A program made the position numbers and the translations under genes. A stretch of 33,997 bases of DNA. Source: an uncultured Verrucomicrobia subdivision 3 bacterium (GTDB taxonomy: Bacteria; Verrucomicrobiota; Verrucomicrobiia; Limisphaerales; UBA8199). Below the pieces are notes generated by a model. That model was given only the letters and a program-made list of their open reading frames with translations, was not told where the DNA came from and ran no database searches. Of the stretch, positions 32,455-33,997 are shown one piece after another (the first letter of the stretch is position 1; each line of letters begins with the position of its first letter). The stretch spans positions 1-33,997 of the forward strand of contig CAIWJG010000332.1 of NCBI GenBank assembly GCA_903912925.1, read 5' to 3'.

Positions 32455-33387
32455 TCAGCATCGAAACTGCGGGTGCTGCTGGAGCTTCTCCCAGGAGGCC
32501 GGAGAAAGGGAGGCTTGCCGATAGACCGGTTCCCACAACGGCTCGGCGCTGGTGGAGCGGTGCGCCCGCTGCAGCCACCGGCGGTCCAGCGGTTCGGTAA
32601 TGAGGGCGGGCGTGTTCGCGGCTATAGTCGTTTCCTCCTTCTCACCGGTCGCGTGCCCAACACCAACATGGAATCCGGCGAGCAAGAGGGTGACGCGGAG
32701 CATGGTGCTGCGTGAGTAGGTCGGCAGCGCACAAGGACGTTCCGGGTCGAGGAGGCGGAACAGATTAGAGAATAGGGGCAGCGTCCACATCGCGGGGTTC
32801 GTGGCGGGCGAGAACGCGTCGAACATGATCACATGCGGTTTGGCGAGCTTCTGCGCGGCAGGCTCGGTCAGCAACGCGGGGAAGTCCGCCAGGTGGGTGT
32901 CCCATCGGACGGTTTGCGGGCCGTCCTGGAAGACGCAGTGGCGGTCATGCAACAGACCTTCGAGGTGCGTCTCGTAACCCCCGAGGTAGCCTAGTGCCTC
33001 ACGGTGCTGCAAGGCGAAGGCCAGCGGGTCGAGCGTGTGGTCGAAGCTCAGCAGGTGGATCGCGCACGGGACCTCGCGGGTCGCCCGTAGCGCAGTAATC
33101 GCATTGGCGGCCGCGCCGAGGCCCACATCCCACAAGACAAACTCGCCCGCGTGACGCTGGAGACGCTCGACCAAGCCCAATTGGCGCACATACAACGCCT
33201 CGGCCTCGACTACCGGGCCGACGACCGGATGAAAGGTCTCGTGATGGGCAAGGGAATGCACGCTGTGCGCGCCATTGGCGAGCTTAACGATTCTGTATCC
33301 GGTTGCGGACTGCACCGGACGACTTTCGAGCACGCCGTCCCCGAGGCCAAGCTCAAAAAGCGGGCGTGCCTGCCCGGGTAACGGCAA
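32455..33387 (-). CDS. mnmD: MnmD-like tRNA U34 methyltransferase (MnmC N-domain family)
   Basis: MnmD methylates the aminomethyl group on wobble uridine 34 of tRNAs, using SAM. The 310-residue frame shows the family's opening phrases GYRIVKLANGAHSVHSL and HETFHPVVGP, then VEAEALYVRQL. The SAM-binding strand is FVLWDVGLGAAANAI, and the catalytic/acidic region is VIMFDAFSPATNPAMWT. PTYSRSTMLRVTLLLAGF follows, as in Methyltransf_30/MnmC N-domains. There is no FAD-dependent MnmC C-domain. The only upstream start I can see is TTG at 33387, inside a palindromic repeat that encodes the first residues (PLPGQARP), so the native N-terminus may have been altered and the true start is uncertain. Confidence 0.8.
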   Translation of the reverse strand: MPLPGQARPLFELGLGDGVLESRPVQSATGYRIVKLANGAHSVHSLAHHETFHPVVGPVVEAEALYVRQLGLVERLQRHAGEFVLWDVGLGAAANAITALRATREVPCAIHLLSFDHTLDPLAFALQHREALGYLGGYETHLEGLLHDRHCVFQDGPQTVRWDTHLADFPALLTEPAAQKLAKPHVIMFDAFSPATNPAMWTLPLFSNLFRLLDPERPCALPTYSRSTMLRVTLLLAGFHVGVGHATGEKEETTIAANTPALITEPLDRRWLQRAHRSTSAEPLWEPVYRQASLSPASWEKLQQHPQFRC

Positions 33388-33421
33388 GAGCGGGCAGGCG
33401 CCCGCGAGGACGCCTGCCCGC
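33368..33421. repeat. GCCTGCCCG/CGGGCAGGC palindromic repeat at the mnmD start
   Basis: gcgggcaggcg (33390-33400) and cgcctgcccgc (33411-33421) form a perfect 11-bp stem with a 10-nt loop. A third arm, gcctgcccg (33368-33376), can pair with the middle one instead. The element straddles the presumed start codon of the mnmD-like gene and could affect its translation. Confidence 0.65.
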
Positions 33422-33475
33422 CTTGAAGCCAGGGGCAGGCCACTACTCAGCGGCCTACACGCCCCGGCGGAACCT

Positions 33476-33630
33476 TCACGCCGAAGCCGGGACGATCGCT
33501 GCGAAGGTCACGGGCGCGCTTTCCCAGCCATTAACCATCTGGCTGACGCGGACGAACACCTTCGTGTCCGCGGCGGGCGCACCATACCGGGCCGTGTAGA
33601 GGCTCGTGATGTCGGCGGAGCCTTGCACGG
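33476..33630 (-). pseudogene. C-terminal fragment of the hypothetical family seen at 2424-3122
   Basis: In one frame the minus strand reads ILGTCPAAVQGSADIT, then SLYTARYGAP, KVFVRVSQMVNGWES and a stop. This matches EITRLYTRKYGVP, RIFIRAWQQVDGWE in the intact gene at 2424-3122. The N-terminal 170 residues are missing and an unrelated ORF6N fragment lies directly upstream in another frame, so this is a recombination relic. Confidence 0.6.
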
Positions 33631-33648
33631 CGGCAGGACACGTGCCGA

Positions 33649-33774
33649 GTATTTGCGATGTTGGCCACGCCCGGTCTTTAAGATCGCAAATTGCGATCTT
33701 AAAGCTTCCAGGTTTTTCCACTCTTCCCGGGAAAGGTGGAACATGAAGTCCGCGGGGAAGCGCTTAACGTTTCT
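33649..33774 (-). pseudogene. ORF6N-domain DNA-binding protein fragment
   Basis: The minus strand encodes RNVKRFPADFMFHLSREEW, then LEALRSQFAILKTGRGQHRKY, the core of the ORF6N domain of phage and plasmid DNA-binding proteins. The expected start (a 'VMLDxDLAxLYGVETK' segment) and the following FTEQGVAML are absent; the sequence runs instead into the hypothetical-family fragment in another frame. Further upstream (about 33765-33890) another minus frame ends in WMMEECRDRGMVLGGKEKR, which I cannot assign. The whole right edge is a mosaic of broken genes. Confidence 0.6.
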
Positions 33775-33997
33775 CTTTTCCCCCGAGCACCATCCCCCGG
33801 TCGCGGCATTCTTCCATCATCCAACGATGGCAGACCTCGCCGACGGTGACGGTGGTAAGCCGGGGCCGACACCCCAAGAGCGGGTTGGGGAGTCACCGTT
33901 GCTGGCAGACTTGGGAACGCTGCTCCCGCTGGAGATCCGTGAAGTCAGCACGGCAGCGAGCCCCCGCCAAAGGACCCTCTTTGAAAATCTGCTGTAC

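Noticed and set aside
33676..33704. 29-nt palindrome with 14-bp arms
   Set aside because: It lies within the ORF6N coding phrase (LRSQFAILK), so most of it is explained as coding sequence; I do not list it as an independent regulatory element, though the symmetry is striking.

Overview
The window looks like a chromosomal segment from a Verrucomicrobiota bacterium, most likely of the Pedosphaera/Limisphaerales kind. This is inferred, not proven. The reasons are the large secreted proteins built from autotransporter-associated beta-strand (PATR) repeats, their shared C-terminal module ending in F-[FY]-[RN]-x-x-x-P, the many sulfatase/esterase/propeller-kinase style genes, and the heavy load of short palindromic and tandem repeats between (and sometimes inside) genes. 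Gene starts are often poorly marked by Shine-Dalgarno sequences.

Layout. 1-420: the start of a tyrosine-recombinase gene running off the left edge and a complete tRNA-Cys(GCA), which look like the end of an element integrated at the tRNA 3' end. 420-3680: a degraded PQQ-type beta-propeller gene, a small membrane protein, a lineage-type hypothetical protein, and several blocks of repeats. 3681-12652: thiD, then a heavy-metal (Cu/Ag type) efflux block: a YHS/TRASH-like metal-binding protein, a Cys-rich secreted peptide, a TolC-family outer membrane factor, a CusB-like adaptor with several heavy-metal-binding modules, a four-helix-bundle (S23/IVP-like) gene, and a CusA/CzcA-type RND pump. 12686-13272: a Phd/YefM-ParE type toxin-antitoxin pair. 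13293-16280 (minus): nadE and cysD. 16537-31994: a cell-surface/polysaccharide block with a truncated GH5-like gene, two paralogous PATR proteins (the second fused to a SASA/SGNH esterase), a leftover GH 3' fragment, a sulfatase, a beta-propeller sensor kinase with a LuxR-type response regulator, and a third PATR protein. 32147-33997: a tRNA/tmRNA 3'-end-like fragment, an mnmD-like methyltransferase (minus), and broken pieces of an ORF6N gene and of the hypothetical family also seen near 2.4-3.1 kb.

How it fits together. The efflux genes are packed in one direction (tolC and cusB overlap by ATGA) and would form a tripartite pump moving monovalent metal from periplasm to outside, with the YHS and Cys-rich proteins as possible metal handlers. 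The surface block resembles a polysaccharide-responsive locus: the propeller kinase and regulator (again overlapping by ATGA) could control the sulfatase, esterase fusion and PATR proteins around them; this is inference from position.

The most unusual signal is a GC-rich palindromic repeat made of GAGCGT/ACGCTC units. It occurs twice inside cusB, in the same reading frame, as linkers between metal-binding modules. It also occurs on both sides of the four-helix-bundle gene, whose last residues it encodes in that same frame. Other repeat families include a three-copy ATCCCT-loop-AGGGAT hairpin, a 24-bp perfect inverted repeat upstream of the GH gene, an AAAGGCT hairpin between cysD and nadE, and TTCGGA arrays.
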